Shown here: in pieces, positions 14,974 through 29,796 of the stretch
Numbering within the stretch: the first letter of the stretch is position 1
Layout of the letters: each line of letters begins with the position of its first letter
Source of the DNA: Isoetes taiwanensis
Lineage: Eukaryota; Streptophyta; Lycopodiopsida; Isoetales; Isoetaceae
NCBI GenBank assembly: GCA_021234155.1
Contig: JAJEKV010000001.1
Coordinates: 33,271,013-33,335,012, forward strand
Length of the DNA stretch: 64,000 nucleotides
Reading direction: 5' to 3'
The notes under the pieces: model-generated
The model's database searches: none
Seen by the model: only the letters and a program-made list of their open reading frames with translations
What the model was told of the DNA's origin: nothing
Made by a program: the position numbers and the translations under genes

Positions 14974-17900
14974 CGGTACGAGTTTAAGCCGCGATTCTTT
15001 CCTCGGGAATCTATGGGCTATGGGAACATCAACATTAAGAACCTTGCAAGCTTGTGCCGCAAGTATAGATGGGTTTAACTTCACAAAGAAGTGTTAAGGA
15101 CAAAGTATAAGGGTAAACAGTGAATTTTAGAGCTCCAAGAATTTGCAGGTAATCCCGATAAAGATCGACGATCATCAACAAGTGAAGCCCGAGCACGAGC
15201 GCAGAGAAAACCAGCCAAAACTTAGCAATCCTAGAATTGCATCCGCTTTGGCCAATCCCTTTGTAGTCTTATCAATCCAGTTTCAGCATTTGGCTTTACA
15301 CCGTACTTAATGCCTTTGATCCGTGGTTTTTAACAATTCCTTAATCGAACATTGCACTTAACAACATTGACTTAAGCCGGATACACCATGTTATCGCATA
15401 CATCTATTATTATTTGACACCTCATAATCTTTGCTACCAGACATATATTTAAATCAAGCGATATATTTAGACCAAATGAAGTTATTTACACAATGACAGT
15501 AACTAACCCATAGATTCAAAAATCCCATCAGAGTTAATGAAGAACAAAGCACTTGTTTACCAAATAATAAATTGAGAGTGATATACCTCAGATGATTATG
15601 TCTTGCTGTACCAAAATTTTGTAATGTATAAATTTCATACCAAAGATAGTTCAACAAAACTTTATAACACAAAGATGCTAATATAATGCTAGCATTGTAT
15701 AAACCAGGGCCCTTTCAAATTGATCTTCAAAGTTTTGTATTGTAGCACATTTCAAAGTCCTATCTCTTCGAATATTTGGACTAAAAAGAGCAATGAGAAG
15801 AGAGACGTGATCAAGAAATTTCAAATCAAGAATTTGTTAGCATGAAAATGGTAACAATCTAGGCCGAAGGTACATAGAGTCTCGTTTATCACCTGGCCAC
15901 CATTGCACCTCTTAGCCTTTATGTTTTAAAGGAACAGAGGATTCAATCTATGTGCTAAAGATGGAGAATCATTTTTTTATTTTATCGTCTGTATACCCTT
16001 ATTGTTAGTATTCATTCCATAGAATGATTTGTATTTTTGGTCAGACTTTAAAATGTATGATCCAAAATTTTAGGGTGCACCCATTCTTTTTATGCTGTGG
16101 TCACTAATGCTTATCCGATCACACTAAATGTATCGATATAACTTAAGCCCGGTATTCAATAAACAATAATACTACTTGCTTAGATTTTTCAAAACATTAG
16201 AGAGAATAATCAAGTAATGTAGTAATGTCGAACCTCGCTTTTCATTAAACCATAACATTTTAAACAAGTCCTCGCTATTAGTGCTAAGGTCATCCATGTA
16301 TACGTAAACTCTAAGCTTATCGAAATTATCTCTGCTACTAGCGCTTATATTGTCAATCATAAGTAATAATATGGTCGACTTAACCAGAGAGATACTAAGC
16401 ACGATATGTTAGAAAACAAGCTTGTCTTACCGCTTTTATATTTTGTAAAACCTAGAAACGCAACTATCACTTTGCTATTAGGTTTTCCATCCGTCAGACA
16501 TCATCTCCACCTGAATATAATGACTTTGGTTCCACCGAATACTGCCTCGTCCGAGCAATACCCTCATCCAACAGGTTTCAGAATAGATGAGTTATGATCC
16601 ATTGCAAGATACAATCCTCGCCGAATCACAAGATAGCTTTTCTTGTTACTTTTGCCCTCGGCCGTGATCTTCACTTGCTCCATCGCTTTGATTAACCATA
16701 TCTATATGATCATAAGCAAGCCCAATACTTTAAATATTGACGCCAAATAGCTCGCACTTTTCCGTGATGATTTACTTTTGTCAGTTTCATTACCACTGCT
16801 AGGGTCTCGCCATCTAATCGTATTCCTGGCACCCCATAGTTTTGGTGGGGAAAAAGTTAGAACCTGGGTTATTAAAAGACTATCTGGCTCACAATCGTAT
16901 CCAAAGCGTATTGGTCTTAGAATATGTTGGATTCACATATTGATATTTTCATCGACCTATAACCCTAGTAAGGTTTTACACTTGTTATCCGCACGTGTTA
17001 GGTGAGACTCGATCTCCCCGCTCCAAATATTTGGCAAAGGCTATATCATCATATGTAAATCTTCCTATCATTTTTATAGTATGATCGGCCATTAAATCAA
17101 CATTGCCCTTAGCCGCTTTATGAAACCATATTATCCTTGTATAAACATAGTTCAATGGTACACTATTGACTTTCATGTTTATTTTATTCAAGATGTTTGA
17201 TAATACAATTTATATAAGGTATGTTAATACCAAAGTAAGAGTAGCCAGCTTGCTGTGCTGTAGTCTGGCTGGGTCGCATGTAGTGGTAAACCCCATTAGC
17301 CATACGTTTGTCCATAAAAAATAAAACCTGTTGGTGGAAAATGCTCACATATGGACCCGACTTGTTGGAGAACTTAGTTCGGATTATTGGGGAAACCCTG
17401 TAAGATCCCTGGGAGGATTGCGAGTCGATCGCGGGTGATCCGAGAGACCGATTGGGTCAGGATCATCTATATAAATATTTGACTTGGGAAGTCATCTATA
17501 TTAATATCACCTTATTTATGTGTTTCGGTGTTAAGATTGGGGACACTTTTACGAGAAGTCAAGGATGGACGCAAAATTGATGAATCTCAAATTGTTTCTA
17601 TGGGACAAAGCTTATGGGTAAAGTTCCTAAGTTGAATTTCTTTATTTGAATAAAGGATAGATACTTTTGTTGTGTATACCTATGGTAGATTAGTGACCAC
17701 GATTGCAACGAGCCGGCTTGAACATGGTATACTAGGATAGGAATGCCTGTAGACTAGCTGATTGTGTCCTAAGACAACCTGGCTGAACAAGAGAGCATAA
17801 GATGGCTACCTTTGAAGACTAGTAATTGCAGTGGATTGCAACACAATTGGCTTGACAAAGTTGCATCCCGTGATCTTGAGATACAATCAGACGTGGTGGC

Positions 17901-18189
17901 GACACAATCAAGTAGTACCGCTGAGGTACGAAGATAATAATGTACCACCGAGGTACAAGGGAGATATCAGACCGTGGAAGCACGCAGATATCCCAGAATC
18001 ATCTCGAGTTTTGCAGGATTATAAAACTTCTCGACCGGTGATGACCATGAAAGATCCATCTTGAGAGAAGGGCTAGATCGAATGGGGCATATCTTGGATG
18101 ATCGCAGTGGTGATCCTTCGAGAAGGGATGGACCGAAATTGAGTACTTGGACGAATGCTTACCCATCTATCTTGGAGAGAAGGATGGAT
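14974..18189 (+). mobile_element. Array internal region 4
   Basis: Non-coding internal region of 3216 bp, the longest in the array, collinear with its neighbours. Small reading frames on both strands are not shared between units. Confidence 0.84.
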
Positions 18190-19003
18190 TGATATGGAGC
18201 AAGGGACTTCCGGGAGTGGTCCACTTCATTTAATGGTTATTGGAATTATAGCAATATTATGTAAATGTTATTCCTAAGGTCACTTAATAATATAAAGGTA
18301 CAGGATAACATAGCATTTGATGTAAGGAACCATTGATATTTATGGATTCGGTCGAGGCACCATCATTGGGATGATTATTTGTTGAGAAAAGGCCTGTGAT
18401 AATGTCCCATATGATAAGTCATATAATCTAATTGCATGAGATATTTTGGTGAAAAAGGGCAACCCGCTCGGGTAAAAAAAGGCTAAGTCTCGAGATTCAT
18501 ATAAATAGAACCTGGAATGTCATTGGACATATCTCGGCAAACTGCAGGTCGGATTGCAGCGTGACCTTACCTCGCTGGAACCGCCTCGGAGTCTAGTTCC
18601 AACTGGGGCACATATCCCAGTTCATCCGTATGAGGGAGTAATAGCTAAAAATGCGGGACAGGGTCACAAATTAACGCCATAGCGACTTCGCTGCATCTCG
18701 CAATTGCTTTTGTGATGTGTGGCTACGTGAATAGCTAGATCAGTCTCGACGGCCAATGCCGTAGAGCATTGTCTCTTTGCCCAATGGTCTATGCCGAAAA
18801 TGACATTGTTTGCCATGTCTACGAGTAGCGACAATCGCTTTGTCGAGCCATTGCATTGCCATAACCTTCGTGGACCCTTGGCTATGGTTAAACGTGTTTC
18901 GCTCAATGTATACTATCCGATATATGCTGATGAGATCTTGATCTTGATCTTCAAATAAGATGTTGTTCGTAGTTTAGCTTCCCATAAACAATGAATTGTA
19001 TCA
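18190..19003 (+). mobile_element. Array LTR 5
   Basis: Runs from TGATATGGAG to TTGTATCA (814 bp), one of the best preserved LTRs in the array, followed by a perfect primer site at 19006. Confidence 0.9.
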
Positions 19004-21963
19004 AGTGGTATCAGAGCAAGTCGATTCTTCCTCGGGAATCTATGGGCTATGGGAAACATCAACATAAGAACCTGCAAGCTTGTGCCGCAAGTGATGGGTT
19101 TAATCACAAAGGGCGTTAAGGACAAAGTATATGGTAAACAGAATTTTAGAGCCCAAGAATTTGTGTAATCCTCGAGTTGGGGTGATCTACACCACCGCAA
19201 GTGAAGCTCTGAGATCGCAGAGTAAAGAAAAACCTGTACCAAAACTTAGCAATCCTAGAATTGCACCGCTTCTAGCCACAATCCCTGTAAGGGCCTTATC
19301 ATCTGTGCCTAGCATTTGGCTTTCCAAATCGGGTACTTAATGCCTTCGATCCGTGTTTTTGCACACCCTTAACTCGAACATTGGCACTTAACAACACATT
19401 GACTTGTCGATACAATCTGTTATCGATACATCTATTATTTCCGACACCCTCATAATCTTGCTACCGTATACATTTAAACTCGCTATATTTAGACCCCACA
19501 ATGAAGTTATTTGGGTCACAAATATGATGCAACTAACTCAGATTCCAAAATCAGCTAATTTCATCACTTGTTTAAGGAATATAACGCAAATTGAGAGTTA
19601 TATACCCTCAGATGATTATGTCCGCTAAAATTTTAATGTATAAATTTATACCAAGATTGGTTCAACAAAATCCTCATAACAAGATGCTAATATATCGCCA
19701 GATTGTATAAACCAGGCGCCCTTTCTCAAAATTGATCTTCAAAGTTTTGTATTGTAGCATTTCAAAGTCCCATTCAACATTTGACTAAAAGAGCAATGAG
19801 AAGAGAGACGCTCGTAATTTCCTAACCAAGAATTTGTTAGCATGAAAATGGTAATAATTCAGGCTGTGGAAGGTACATAGAGTCTCTGCTTATCACCGGG
19901 TCACTCATTGCCACCTTCAGCCTTTATGTTTTAAAAGGAATGTAGAGATTCAATCTATGCTAAAGATGGAGAATCATTTTATTTAACGTCTGTATACTCC
20001 TTATTATTAGTATTCATTCCATAGAATGATTTGTATTTAATAGACTTTAAATGGTTATTCAGCCTTAGGGTGCACCATTCTTATGATGTGGTCACTAAAT
20101 GCTTATCCGCATCCACACCAAATGTATCAGATATATAACTTTAAGCTCGGTATTCAACAAACAATAATAATACTATTTATGGTTAGATTTTTCAAAACAT
20201 TAGAGAGAATAATCGGCACGGTAGTAATGTCGAACTCCGTTATTAAACCATAACATTTTAAACAAGTCCTCGCTATTAGTGCTGGCGTCATCCATGTATA
20301 CGAAATCGCTTAATGTAAATTATCTCACATTAGCGCTTATATTGTCAATCATAAGTAATAATATGGTCACCTAACTAGAGATATGGTTAATGATATGTTA
20401 GAAACAGTTTGTCTTTACTGCTTTATATTTCAAAACCTAGAAACACAACTATCACTTTGCTATTAGGTTTTTCCCATCCGTCAGATTATCTAACCGTGAA
20501 TATAATGTAGGACTTTGTTCCAAATACTGCCTTCCTCGTCCGAGAGCAATACTCCTCATCCAGCCATGAATAGATGAGTTATGATCCATTGCAAGATACA
20601 ATCGCCAGATAGCTTCTTGTTACTTTTGCCGTGATCTTCACTTGCTCCACGCTTTGGAATAACCATATCTATATGATCATATAAGCCCAATACTTTTATC
20701 ATTGACGTCAAATAGCTCTCCACTTTTCAGATGATTTCATTTGTCGCTCTTCAATACCACCACCCATAGTTTTGGTGGGGAAAAGAACCCAATATTAAAG
20801 ACTATCCGCTCTACAACGACATCCAAAGCGCAGTATTGGTTCTAGAGTATGTTGGATTCATTGATATTTTCACCGGACCTATAACCCCTAGTGTTTTGCT
20901 ACACGATATCCGCTAATGCAAGTTAGGTGAGATCAAGATCTCCTCGCTTCCAAATATTTGGCATGTCATAACATCATATGTAAATCTTCCTATCATTTTC
21001 ATAGTGCCAAAGATTCCGCTAATAATCAAATAATTGATTGCCCTGCAGCCGCTTTATGAAACCTATTATCCTTGTATAAATATAGTTCAATGGTACACTA
21101 TTGACTTTCATGTTTATTTTGCCCAAGACGGTTTGATAATGCTAATCATATAAGGTATGTTAATAGCCAAGTAAGAGAAGGCTTGTTACAAAGGTAGTTC
21201 ATTAGGTCGGGTAGGTAAACCCCATTAGCCACATGTTTGTTCTGTATAAAACCTTGCTTAGGAAATGCTCGAAGCATATGGGACCACTTGTTGAGAATCC
21301 AGTTCGGATTATTGGGGAAACCCCTAAGATCCTTGAGTGATTGCGAGCTTCCATCGCAGATCCGAGAGACCCATTGGGTCGTGGATCATCTTATATAAAT
21401 ATTTGACTTTGGGAAGTCATCCTTTCATATTAATAATTTTAATCTATTTGGTGTTTCTTAGTGTTAAGATTAGACACTTTCACGAGAAGTCGCCAAGGAT
21501 GGGACGAAAATTTGGCTTTTAATCTCAAATTGTTTCCTGCGGACAGCTTATGGCAGTCTTGGTTGAATTTCTTTATTTGGAATAAAGGATAGATACTTCT
21601 TGTTGCGTATACCCATGGTAGATTAGTGACCACGATCAACGAAATGGCTTGAACATGGTATAATAGGATAGGAATGCCTCTTGGTAGACTAGTGATTGTG
21701 TCTCAAAGACAATCGGCTTGAATAAGAGAGTTATAAGATGCATACTTTGAAGACTAGCAATTGTGATCGCAACACAATTGGCTTGACAGTTGCATACCGT
21801 ATCTGAGACACCGATCGCAACCAGATTAAGATCCATCTTGAGAAGGGATGATCGAATGGGGCATATCTTGGATGATCAAGTAGGTGATCCTTCTTGGAGA
21901 AGGATGGAACGAAATTGAGTGTACTTGGACGATTTTTACCCATCTATCTTGAGAAGGATGGAT
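19004..21963 (+). mobile_element. Array internal region 5, with a deletion of about 165 bp
   Basis: The shortest internal region (2960 bp). Near 21805-21825 it jumps from the third 69-bp repeat to the purine-rich repeats. It omits about 165 bases that hold, in other units, the AATAATGTACC and GGTGATGACCATGAAAG blocks. This is a real structural difference, unlike the many one-base indels, and makes the unit recognisable. Confidence 0.83.
19006..19017 (+). promoter_or_regulatory. Primer binding site (tRNA-iMet) of array unit 5
   Basis: TGGTATCAGAGC starts two bases after the LTR end, as in unit 2 and in the complete copy at 42220. Confidence 0.9.
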
Positions 21964-22743
21964 TGATATGGAGCAAGCACGGGAGTGGTCCACGACAAAT
22001 GGGTTATTGAATTATGGCAATATGTAAAATGTTATTCCTAAGGTCATTAATAATAGAGGAAAGGGCATAGGATAACATAGTACGGATGTAAGGAACTATT
22101 AATATTTATGGATCTAATGAAAGTAATTATCATTGGGGATGATTATTTGTTGAGAAAGGCCTTAGATAATGTCCCATATGATAAATAAGTATAATCTAAT
22201 TAAAGGCAAAGAGATATTTTGAGAAAAAGGGCAACCTACCGGGTAAAAGGCTAAGTCTCGAGACTATAAATAGAATCGGAATGGATGGCATATTCTAAGC
22301 AACCGTAGGTTTGACAAACACCTTACCTCGCTGGAACCGCCCGGAGTCTAGTTTTGAATTGGGGTGGCACATATCCTAGTTCATCCGTATGAGGAGTAAT
22401 AGCCAAAATGTGATGGGGGTCACAAATTGACGCCATGGCGACTTCACAGACCAATTGCCAGGATGTGTGGCTATGGAGTAGCTAGACTATTCGAGGGCCA
22501 ATAGCCGTATATTGTCTTTGCACAATGGTTCATGCCGAGTAGCCGTATTATTGTTTGCTCATGTTCACGGGAGGAGCCAGACATCGCTCGGCCGAGCCGC
22601 TGTACTGCCATAACCCCGTGACCTTGGTGGTTAAACGTGTTTCACCATTTTATCTCGATATATATGATGATCTTGGATCTTGATTCTCAAATAAGATGCT
22701 GTTGTTCAAGTAGTTTAGCTTCCCATAAACAATGAATTGTATC
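21964..22743 (+). mobile_element. Array LTR 6
   Basis: Runs from TGATATGGAG to TTGTATCA (780 bp). The primer site after it reads TGGCACGAGC, again changed around the TATCAG stretch. Confidence 0.88.
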
Positions 22744-25700
22744 AAGTGGCACGAGCTGTCGATTCTCCGGGAATCTATGGGCTATGGAACATCAACACTA
22801 AGAACCTCGTGTTTGTATAGATGGGTTTTAACTTCACAAAGAAGTGTTAAGGACAAAGTATATGGGTAAACAGTGAATTTTAGAGCTCCAAGAATTTGTG
22901 TAATCCCCGGATAAAGATCGATTCGACTACCGCAAGTGAAGCTCTGAGCATCGAGAGAAAACCTGCAGCCAAAACTTAGCAATCCTAGAATTGCATCCGC
23001 TTTGGCCAATCCCTGCGCCTTATCAATCCAGCCTAGCATTTGGCTTTGCTGGCCCGGTACTTAATGCCTTCGACCGTGTTTTAACATTCCTTAACTGGAA
23101 CATTGGCAATTTCTTAACAATATTGACTTGTCGGATACACTATGTTAATGATATCTATTATTTGACACCATAATCTGCTACCGATATACATTTTAAACTC
23201 AGCTTATATTTAGACCAAATTTAGTTATTTGGTCACAACACATGATGCAACTAACTCATAGATTCAAAAATCAGGGCCTCAGAGCTATGAAGAACATCAC
23301 TTGTTTACAATATAACGTAAAATTGGAGAGTGATATAATCAGAAGCTGGATTATGTCTAAGCACCTAAAATTTTAATGTATACTATACCAAAGATTGGTT
23401 CAACAAAACTTTATAATACCAACATTATATCACAGATTGTAAGGCAAACCATTAGGCCCTTCAAAAATTGATCTTCAAAGTTTTGTATTTGTAGCACATT
23501 TCAAAGTCCTATCATTCAACATTTGACTAAAAAGAGCAATGAGAAGAGACGCTCGCATCGCATCAACCAAGAATTTGAAAGTTAGCATGAAATGGTAATA
23601 TCTGGCTGGCGTACATAGAGCCCTCGGTTTATCAATGGTCACCATTGCACCTTCTTAGCCTTATGTTTTAAAAGGAACAGAGATCAATCTATGCTAAAGA
23701 TGGAGAATCATTTTATTTTATCGCCCAGACACTTATTGTTAGTATTCATTCCATAGAATGATTTGTATTTTAATAGACTTTAAATGTAAGATCCTTAGGG
23801 TGCACCCATTCTTATGATGTGGTCGCCAAATGCTTATCCGCATCACAATTAAATGCACGATATATAACTTAAGCTCGGTATTCAATAAACAATAATACTA
23901 CTTGCTTAGATTTTTCAAAACATTAGAGAGAATAATCGCTAATGGCACGTCGAACCTGTTAAACCATAACATTTTAAACAAGTCCCGCTATTAGTTAAGG
24001 TCATATGTATACGAAATCGCTTAAATGAAATTATCACATTAGCGCTTATAATATTGTCAATCAAGGGGTAATAATATGGTCACCTAACTAGAGAGATACT
24101 AAGCACGATATGTTGTCAAGCTTGTCTTTACTGCTTTATATTTTGAAAACCTAGAAACACACAACTATCGTACCTTTGCTATTAGGTTTTTCCATCCGCT
24201 CGTATCATCTAACCTGCAACATAATGTAGACTTTTGGTTCCAGCTCGAAATACTGCCTTCCCGGTCCGAAAGTATTACTCCCCATCCGCTTGTGTTTCGT
24301 GAATAGATGAGTTATGATCCATTGCAAGATCACAATCCTCGCCGGAATCGCCAAAGAGATAGCTTTCTTGTTACTTTTGCCCGCCGATCTTCACTTGTCT
24401 ACTGCCTTGATTAACCATATCTATATTGATCATAAGCAAGCCCGCAATGCCTTATCATTGACCAAATAATAGCTCGCACTTTCAGATGATTTCATTTTGC
24501 CGTTTCATTACCACTATTAGGTCTCGCCATCTAATCGTGATTCCCACCCAGTTTTGGTGGGGAAAAGAACCCAATATTAAAGACTATCCGGCTCACAATC
24601 GACATCCAAAGCGCTGTATTGGTCTTAGAATATGTTGATCTTATATTGATATTTTCACCGGACCTATAACCTAGTGTTTTACACGATATCCGCACGTGTT
24701 AGGTGAGATCAAGATCTCCTCGCCCAAATATTTGGTACGCTACATCATCACATGTAAATCTTCCTATCATTTCATAGTGCCAAAGATCGGCTTAATAATC
24801 AACATTGCCCTTAGCCGCTTTTATGAAACCTTATATTATCCTTGTATAAAACATAGTTCAATGGTACACTATTGACTTTCATGTTTATTTTATTCAAGAC
24901 GTGTTTGATAATACACCATATATAAGGTATGTTAACAGCCGGTAAGAGTAGCTAGCTTGTTACAAAAGGTAGTTCATTAGGTCGGAAGAGTGGTAAACCC
25001 CATTAGCCACATGTTTGTCTCTATAAAACTCTGCTGCGGAAAATGCTCAAGCATATGGGACCGACTTGTTGAGAATCTAGTTCGGATTATTGGGGAACCC
25101 CAAGATCCCGAGAGTCATGGAGTCGATCGCGGGTGTGATCCGAGAATCGATTGGCCTGACCATCTATATAAATATTTGACTTTGGAGTCATCTATATTAA
25201 TACTGAATTCATTTGCGTGTGTTTTTAGTGTTAAGCATTGGGGACACTCACGAGAATATTACATGGACTAAAATCTAGACGTGAATCTCAAATTGTTCTC
25301 TATGGGATGCTTAAAGTTCCTAAGTTGAATCTTTTATTTGGAATAAAGGATAGACATTTCGTTGTGTGCCACCCATGGTAGATTAGTGATCACTTACTTG
25401 CAACGTACCGCTTGAACATGGTATAATTAGATAGGAATGCCTTGAGTAGACTAGTGATTGTGTCTCAAAGACAATCGGTTTGAACAAGAGAGCATAAGAT
25501 GTATATTTTGAAGACCAGTAACTGTGATTGCAAACACAACGGCCTTTGATGCTGCATCCCATCTTGAGTATGCTAATCGCATCGCGGGTGGCGACAATCG
25601 TACAGTACCCATGAGGTAATGTAAAGTGATAATAATGTACCAATCGAGGTACAAGGGATATATCGCATCGCGGGAAGCACGCATATCCGGTGAATTACTG

Positions 25701-25882
25701 AGTTTTGGCAGGATTATAAACTTTCAGATCGGTGATGACCATGAAAGATCCATCTCGAGAAGGGATAGATCGAATGGGGCATATCTTGATGATCGGGCAG
25801 TGGTGATCCTTCTTGAGAAGGGATGGACCGAAATTGAGTGTACTTCCACCCATCGACGCATCTATCTTGGAGAAGGATGGAT
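22744..25882 (+). mobile_element. Array internal region 6
   Basis: Non-coding internal region of 3139 bp, collinear with the others. No gene is supported. Confidence 0.85.
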
Positions 25883-26665
25883 TGATATGGAGCAAGCACG
25901 GGAGTGGTCCACGACAAATGGGTTATTGAATTCATGGCAAATACTACGAAACGTTATTCCCGCCTAATAATATAAAAGGGCACAGGATAACATAAAGATT
26001 TGGATGTAAGGAACCATTGATACTTATGGACTGGTCGAGGCACCACTGGATGATTATTTGTTTGTGCCCCTTAGATAATGTCCCGTATGATGTGTCATAT
26101 AATCTAATTAAAGAGATATTTTGAGAAAGGCAACTCCCATCAAAAGTGCCAAAAGTCTCAGAGATCTATAAATAGAACTCGAATGTCGATTAGATATCTC
26201 TAAAACTGCAGAGGTCGGATCAGTGTACCTTTACCTCATGGAACTGCCTTGAGTCTAGTTTGAATTGGGGTGGCACATATCCTAGTTCATCCGTATGAGG
26301 GAGTAATAGCCAAAATGTATTGTGGGGCTTCAAGCAAATTACCTGCTTTGGCGATCACGATCAATTGCTTTCGTGATGTGTGGCTACGGGAGTAGCTAGA
26401 CTAGACTGGAGGACAATAAGCCAGATATTGTCTTTGCACAATGGTCTATGCCGAGTAGCCGACATACTTGTTGATGTCTACGCCGAGAGCCGATAATCGC
26501 TTTGTCGATCCGGCCAGCATTGCTATAACCTCGCGGGACCTGCTAGTGGTTAAACGTGTCACAATGTATTTTATCCTTTCGATATATATGATGATCTGGA
26601 TCTTGATCTTCAAATAAGATGCTGTGTTCAGTAGTTTAGCTTCCCATAAACAATGAATCGTATCA
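25883..26665 (+). mobile_element. Array LTR 7
   Basis: Runs from TGATATGGAG to CGTATCA (783 bp). The primer site after it is degraded (GGGTATCAGCC). Confidence 0.88.
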
Positions 26666-29600
26666 AGGGTATCAGCCGGGTCATGATTTTCCGGAATCTA
26701 TGGGCTATGTACTATCAATACTAAGAACCTTGCAAGCTTGTAAGTATAGATGGAAGTTTAATCAAAGAAGTGTTAAGGACAAAGTATAAGGGTAAATAGT
26801 GAATTTTAGAGCTCCAAGAATTTCCGTAATCCGGATAAAGATCGACGATCATCACTGCAAGTGAAGCTCTGAAAGCATCGGTGAGCAGAGAGAGAGAAAA
26901 CTCCAGCCAAAACTTAGCAATCCTAGAACTGTAACCGCCTCGTCAATCCCTGTAAGGCCTTGTATCAATCCGTGCCTAGCATTCGCTACTGCATCACTTA
27001 ATGCCTTTGATCTGCTTAACAATTCTTTAATCGAACATTGGCAATTTTAACATTGACTTAAGCCGGATACACCACATGTTATCGACACATCTATTATCGA
27101 GACCTCATATATACCGTATACATTTAAACTCGTATATATTTAGACGCCTTAGTTATTTGGTCAAACATGATGCAACTAACTCCTAAGTAGATTCAAAAAT
27201 CGGCCCAGCTAATGAAGAAAATGCCACTTGTTTACAATATAACGCAAATTGAGAGAGTGATATTCTCGATGATTATGTCTTATACCTAAAATTTTAATAC
27301 AAATTTATTAGCTAACAAAATTTATAACAACAAGATGCTAATATATATCACATTGTATAAACCATTAGGCGCTCCTTTCAAAATTGATCTTCAAAGTTTT
27401 GTATTGTAGCAATATCACAAAGTCCCATTCAACATTTGACTAAAAAGAGCAATGAGAGAGATGCTCGCATCACTAACCAAGAATTTGTTAGCATGAAAAT
27501 GGTAATAATTCAGGCCGAAGGTACATAGGTGCCCCGCTTATCACCTGCACACCATTGCACCTCTTAGCCTTATGTTTTAAAAGGAACAGAGGATTCAATC
27601 TATGCTAAAGATGGAGAATCATTTTTATTCTTTTAATTATTCAGATAATTTCATTGTTAGTATTCATTCCATAGAATGATTTGTATTTTAATAGACTTTA
27701 AACAAGATCCAAATTTTAGGGTGCAACGACATTCTTATGTCGGTGGTCACTAATGCTTATCCGAAAGACTGCCACTCAAATGTGTATCGTATACATAACT
27801 TAAGCCCTCGGTATTCAAATGTAAACAATAATACTACTTGTTTAGATTTTTCAAAACATTAGAGAGAATGCTAATGTAGTAACGTCAACCTCGTTTCATT
27901 AAACCATAACATTTTTAAAACAAGTCTTCGCTATTAGTGCTAAGGTCATCCATGTATACGAAATCGTTTAATGAAATATCCGTTACTAGCGCTTATATTG
28001 TCAATCATAAAGTAATAATATTAAGGGTCACCTAACTAGAGATAACATAAGCACATATGTTAGAAACAAGTTTGTTCATCGTTTATATTTTGTAAAACCA
28101 GAACGCAACTATCACTTTGCTATTAGGTTTTTCCACGCCTCGATCATCTAACCGTGAATATAATGTAGGACTTCTTTGGTTCCGCCTCAAATACCGGTAG
28201 TCTCTCGGTCTCGAGCAATACTCATCCAGAGCCTGTGAATAGATGAGTTAGATCCATTGCAAGATCACAATCCTCGCTTAATCGCCAAGATAGTTTCTTG
28301 TTACTTTGTCAACAGATCTTCACTTATCTATCGTTTTGATTAACCATATCTATATATCATAAGCAAGCCCAAATACCCTATCATTGACGCTCAAATAGCT
28401 CTCCGCACTTTTTTCCCGTGATGATTTCATTTTTGTCGCTCTTCATTACCACTATTAGGTCTCCGCTTTTACTCCAATCGTATTCCCACCCATAGTTTTG
28501 GTGGGGAAAAGAACCCAATATTAATAAAGACTATCTCGCCTACACCGACATCCAAAGCGTATTGGTCTTAACATGTTGGATTCATATTGATATTTTCATC
28601 GACCTATAACCCCTAGTGTTTTACACGATATCCGCACGTTAGGTGGAGATCAAGATCTCCTGCCCAAATATTTACATAAAGGCTATAATATATGTAAATC
28701 TTCTATCATTATAGTGCCAAGATCGGCTTAATAATCAACATTGTCTTGGCCGCTTTATGAAAACCTTATATTATCCTTGTATAAACATAGTTCAATGGTA
28801 ATAATTATTGACTTTTCATGTTTATTTTATTCAAGACGTGTTTGATAATACACCATATAAGGTATGTTAATAGCCAAAGTAAGAGTAGCTAGCTTGTTAC
28901 AAAGGTAGTTTCGCTGGTCGGCGAGTGGTAAAACCCCATTAGCCACATGTTTGTCTTGTATAAAACTCTAAGCTTTTGTAGAATGCTCAAGACCACTTGT
29001 TGAGAACGAAGTTCGATTATTGGGGAAACCCCAAGATCCTGGAGTGATCATGAGTCGATCGTGTGGTGATCCGAGAGACCGATTACCGTGGATCATCTAT
29101 ATAAATATTTGACTTGGGAAGTCATCTATATTAATACTTACCTTATTTGGTGTTTTAGTGTTACATTGGGGACACTTTTGACGAGAAGTCATTATGATGG
29201 GACGAAATTTGATGCGAATTCAAATTGTTCCTATGGGACGTATGGGTAAAGTTCCTGTTGAATTTTATTTGAATGGGAAGGATATGATACTTTTGTTGTG
29301 TATACCCATGGTAGATTAGTGACCACGATTGCAACGAGCTACTTGAAACATGCATAATTAGATAGGAATGCCCTTGGTAGACTAGTGATCGCGGTTCCGG
29401 CAACACAACGTGGCTTTGAACAAGAGAGCATAAGATGTATACTTTTGAAGACTAGTAATTGTGATTGCAACACAATTGGCTTTGACAAAAGCTGCATCCG
29501 TATCTTGAGACCGTATCGCGGTGGCGATATAATCTCAAGTAGTACCGCTGAGTACAAAAGATAATAATGCACCGAGGTAATATGTGAGATATCAAATGCG

Positions 29601-29796
29601 GAAGCACGCATATCCGCAGAATTACTCTGAGTTTTCGCCAGGATTATAAAACTGATGACCATGAAAGATCCATCTGAGAAGGATAGATCGAAATGGGGTA
29701 TCTACGATCGCAGGGTGATCCTCTTGAGAAGGATGAATTCTAAATTGAGGTATTTGGACTATCGCTTTACCTACTCCTATCTTGAGAAGGATGGAT
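26666..29796 (+). mobile_element. Array internal region 7
   Basis: Non-coding internal region of 3131 bp and the last one in the array. It is collinear with the other units, and no gene is supported. Confidence 0.85.
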